Assembly: GCA_900548355.1 (NCBI GenBank)
Contig: URKR01000038.1
Location: 1 to 15,940 of the forward strand
Length of the DNA: 15,940 nt
From: an uncultured Oscillospiraceae bacterium
Lineage (GTDB): Bacteria > Bacillota > Clostridia > Oscillospirales > Ruminococcaceae
Reading direction: 5' to 3'
Under the pieces are notes generated by a model, which saw only the letters and a list, made by a program, of their open reading frames with translations, was not told the DNA's origin and searched no databases. This document shows positions 13,960 through 15,940 of the stretch, piece after piece; the first letter of the stretch is position 1; every line of letters begins with the position of its first letter. Both the position numbers and the translations under genes were made by a program.

Positions 13960-14324
13960 GTGCAAAATTTCAGGCCTTTATGATCCTGGGCGCAGTGGTG
14001 CTGCTCATCATCATCTTTGTGCTGCTCAAGCGCGGCAAGATGACGGTCAAGTACAGCCTGCTCTGGCTCGGGCTTTCGCTGGCGCTGCTGATTTTTGCGG
14101 TCTGCCCGTATGTTGTGTATGTCATGCGGGACATTCTGGGCGTGGAGATGCCGGTCAACCTTGTCTTCATGCTGATGTTCTGCTTCGTGCTGCTGGTGCT
14201 GCTTTCCCTGAGCATTGCGATCAGCCAGCTGGCGGAAAAATCCAAGCGCCTGACCCAGGCCAACGCCATTTTGGAAAAACGTGTGCGAGAACTGGAAGAA
14301 CAGCTGCGCCGCCACAACACCTGA
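13956..14324 (+). CDS. DUF2304-type membrane protein
   Basis: A 122-residue protein with three membrane helices, at about 5-25, 33-57 and 70-93, followed by a coiled-coil tail (about 94-118: AEKSKRLTQANAILEKRVRELEEQ-like heptads) ending in the cytoplasm. This is the layout of the DUF2304 family, which is typically encoded next to a GT2 glycosyltransferase and probably anchors or assists it at the membrane. The start at 13956 overlaps the stop of the GT2 gene by four bases (ATGA) and has AAAGGAGG upstream, so translation of the pair is coupled. The biochemical role of the family is not established. Confidence 0.85.
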   Translation: MSAKFQAFMILGAVVLLIIIFVLLKRGKMTVKYSLLWLGLSLALLIFAVCPYVVYVMRDILGVEMPVNLVFMLMFCFVLLVLLSLSIAISQLAEKSKRLTQANAILEKRVRELEEQLRRHNT

Positions 14325-14369
14325 GCGGCCGGGCCCTGCGGCGGGCCTTTGTGAGGAGGAGGATGCAAC

Positions 14370-15818
14370 GTGACCCTGACAAGCCTTGTGTATCTTGGCT
14401 TTTTTGCGGCGGTGGCTGTTTTGCACTATGTGCTGCCGCGGGTGCTGCGGCCCTATTTTCTGCTGGTTGCCAACTATGCATTTTATTGCTATGCGCCGCA
14501 GTACCGGCCGCTGGCGCTGGTTCTGGCAGGCGCGACGCTCATCACCTGGCTATGCGGGCTGGTGATCGGCTCCACCCGGGTCAAAGCTGTCCGGGTTCTC
14601 TTTTTGCTGTTGACGCTGCTGGGCGGCGCCGGTGTTTTGCTGTATTACAAATACTGGGGGCTTGTGGCCGACCTTGTGGGGGGCACGGCGCTGCCAAGGC
14701 ATGATCTTCTTGCGCCGCTGGGGCTGAGCTATTTTCTATTTGCGGCAATGAGCTACACCATCGATGTGTTCAAACGGCGCTGCAAGGTGGAGTATAACCC
14801 TTTGCACTATGCGATGTTCGTAAGCTTTTTCCCCACCATGATCACCGGCCCGATCGAGCGGTACCCCCACCTGCGGCCCCAGCTCAAGCAGCCGCGCCGG
14901 TTCAGCTACCAGCGGTGCGCGGGCGGGCTGTTCCGCATTCTGTGGGGGTACATGAAAAAGATGGTCATAGCCGATAACCTTGCACGGTATGTCGGCCTTG
15001 TGTACGGCACGCCGGATACCATGGCCGGCCCGCAGCTGGCGGCGGCTTCGCTGCTCTTTATCGTGCAGCTGTACATGGACTTTTCAGGCTGCTGTGACAT
15101 TGCGCTCGGTGTGGGGCGTATCCTGGGGTATGACCTGATCGAAAACTTTCGCGCGCCGTTTGAGGCAACAAGCTTCAGTGAACTGTGGAACCGCTGGCAT
15201 ATCAGCATGACAAGCTGGTTCCGTGATTACATCTACTTTCCGATGGGCGGCAGCCGGTGCAATCTTGTGCGCCGGTCTCTCAACGTCATCATTGTCTTCA
15301 CGGTATCAGGGCTGTGGCACGGGGCCGAATGGCAGTATCTGCTCTGGGGGTTGATCTGCGGCGTGATTTCGGCTGTTGGGCGCGCCACGCTGCCGGCCCG
15401 CAAAATTTTGTGGCGGCACAACCCGCTTTACCGCGCCGCCTGGCTGCAAACGCTGATCCAGCGGTGCGTCACAGTTCTTCTTTTCGCCTTTGCAATGTCT
15501 TGCTTTGCCTGCGCGCTCTATGGGGCCGACCCGTTCGGTGTCTATGCCGGGATGCTGCAGGGCTGGCAAGGCCTTGCCCCCGCCTGGCAGAGCGTGACTG
15601 CCCTGATCCACGACAGCGGCATTGACGGGCGGATGCCGGTTGTACTGACCTGCGCGGTCGTCATCGTTTTTCTGGCCGAAAGCCACGGCCGCAACGTCGC
15701 GCGGTGGATCCGCCAGCAGAATTTTGTGCTGCGCTGGACGCTGTACTATGCCGCCGGGGCCGCCATCCTCTTTTTTGGCGCTTTCGGGCAGAGCGCCTTC
15801 ATCTATCAGCAATTCTGA
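14370..15818 (+). CDS. MBOAT-family membrane-bound O-acyltransferase
   Basis: A 482-residue polytopic membrane protein of the AlgI/DltB-like MBOAT family, which passes acyl groups, commonly acetyl, across the membrane onto glycans. At least nine hydrophobic segments are visible from residue 5 onward. The conserved core includes MITGPIERYPHL (157-168), MDFSGCCDIALG (236-247), NRWHISMTSWFRDYIYFPMGG (274-294, His277) and the near-invariant GLWHGA with the likely catalytic His317. Both key histidines are present, so it should be active. Translation starts with GTG at 14370, ten bases after GGAGG; the nearby ATG at 14363 is in another frame. In such loci the acyl group is usually handed to a second protein of the AlgJ/SGNH/DHHW type, and the cut gene that follows is the natural candidate. 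Confidence 0.92.
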   Translation: MTLTSLVYLGFFAAVAVLHYVLPRVLRPYFLLVANYAFYCYAPQYRPLALVLAGATLITWLCGLVIGSTRVKAVRVLFLLLTLLGGAGVLLYYKYWGLVADLVGGTALPRHDLLAPLGLSYFLFAAMSYTIDVFKRRCKVEYNPLHYAMFVSFFPTMITGPIERYPHLRPQLKQPRRFSYQRCAGGLFRILWGYMKKMVIADNLARYVGLVYGTPDTMAGPQLAAASLLFIVQLYMDFSGCCDIALGVGRILGYDLIENFRAPFEATSFSELWNRWHISMTSWFRDYIYFPMGGSRCNLVRRSLNVIIVFTVSGLWHGAEWQYLLWGLICGVISAVGRATLPARKILWRHNPLYRAAWLQTLIQRCVTVLLFAFAMSCFACALYGADPFGVYAGMLQGWQGLAPAWQSVTALIHDSGIDGRMPVVLTCAVVIVFLAESHGRNVARWIRQQNFVLRWTLYYAAGAAILFFGAFGQSAFIYQQF

Positions 15819-15867
15819 CACATTGTGCCAAGGCTTCATTTGATTTCCCAAGGAAGGAGCGTTCCTG

Positions 15868-15940
15868 ATGCAGACACCCGTTCCCTCACAGCCGCAGCGG
15901 ATTCATCGCGGCGGTGTGGCGGCGCCGCCGCGCCCGCAGC
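15868..15940 (+). CDS. Start of a further gene in the operon, cut by the window edge
   Basis: An ATG at 15868 follows AAGGAAGGAG at 15850-15859 and opens a frame for the 24 codons left in the window (MQTPVPSQPQRIHRGG...). The visible piece is Pro/Arg-rich and looks like a cytoplasmic tail before a membrane anchor. Its place 49 bases after an MBOAT gene suggests the partner protein (SGNH- or DHHW-type) that completes O-acylation, but nothing in these residues proves it. Confidence 0.6.
   Translation, partial: MQTPVPSQPQRIHRGGVAAPPRPQ

Noticed and set aside
11875..13965. A 696-codon open frame on the minus strand opposite capG, wbuB and GT2 genes
   Set aside because: It is the antisense shadow of recognised genes in a GC-rich region. 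The translation is His/Gln/Arg-rich with no family pattern, and no operon would explain it.
14329..14348. Terminator-like GGCCC/GGGCC hairpin followed by TTT before the MBOAT gene
   Set aside because: The stem is only five bases and the T-run three, too weak to call; it may at most slow transcription within the operon.
14363..14401. ATG at 14363 as the MBOAT start
   Set aside because: It is in a different frame from the membrane protein. The GTG at 14370 is in frame and well spaced from GGAGG.

Overview
The window looks like a chromosome segment of a GC-rich, Gram-positive gut anaerobe of the Clostridia, probably Oscillospiraceae/Ruminococcaceae of the Faecalibacterium/Subdoligranulum/Gemmiger kind. 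This is an inference from GC-rich codons with strong AGGAGG-type ribosome binding sites, a Rex repressor, a tepA-ftsK(spoIIIE) pair as in Bacillota, and sigma-A type promoters. No rRNA, CRISPR array or insertion sequence was seen.

Layout. (1) 1-~1337: a visibly less GC-rich stretch with an unrecognised protein running in from the left edge and a small protein resembling the C-terminal domain of EF-Tu. (2) ~1338-2133, minus: the N-terminal membrane part of an FtsK/SpoIIIE DNA translocase. It stops dead at the same point where the EF-Tu-like gene loses its end, so the two open ends meet there. This is either a chimeric contig join or a recent rearrangement. (3) 2295-3005, minus: tepA, a ClpP-family peptidase. 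(4) 3117-4514, plus: a rex-tdk operon behind a textbook promoter. (5) 4572-6528: an AraC regulator divergent from a TIM-barrel sugar isomerase/epimerase, which looks like a small local regulon. (6) 6547-6702: tRNA-Gly(CCC) with its own promoter and terminator, then an orphan 110-residue protein. (7) 7068-7181: nested inverted repeats acting at least as a bidirectional terminator. (8) 7181-8401, minus: pepT, peptidase T.

(9) 8508 to the right edge, plus: one tightly packed polysaccharide operon. Its first three genes match the CapE-CapF-CapG (FnlA-B-C, WbjB-C-D) set that turns UDP-GlcNAc into UDP-N-acetyl-L-fucosamine. They are followed by a WbuB-like GT4 transferase likely to add that sugar to a lipid-linked acceptor, a GT2 transferase overlapping a DUF2304 membrane protein, and an MBOAT O-acyltransferase. 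The last gene is cut by the window edge. Together they suggest a surface glycan containing FucNAc, possibly O-acylated. The initiating transferase, flippase and polymerase are not in view.

No wholly new system could be shown from sequence alone. The most unusual points are the ftsK junction, the nested repeat after the orphan gene, and a recurrent extended -10 motif at three minus-strand promoters.
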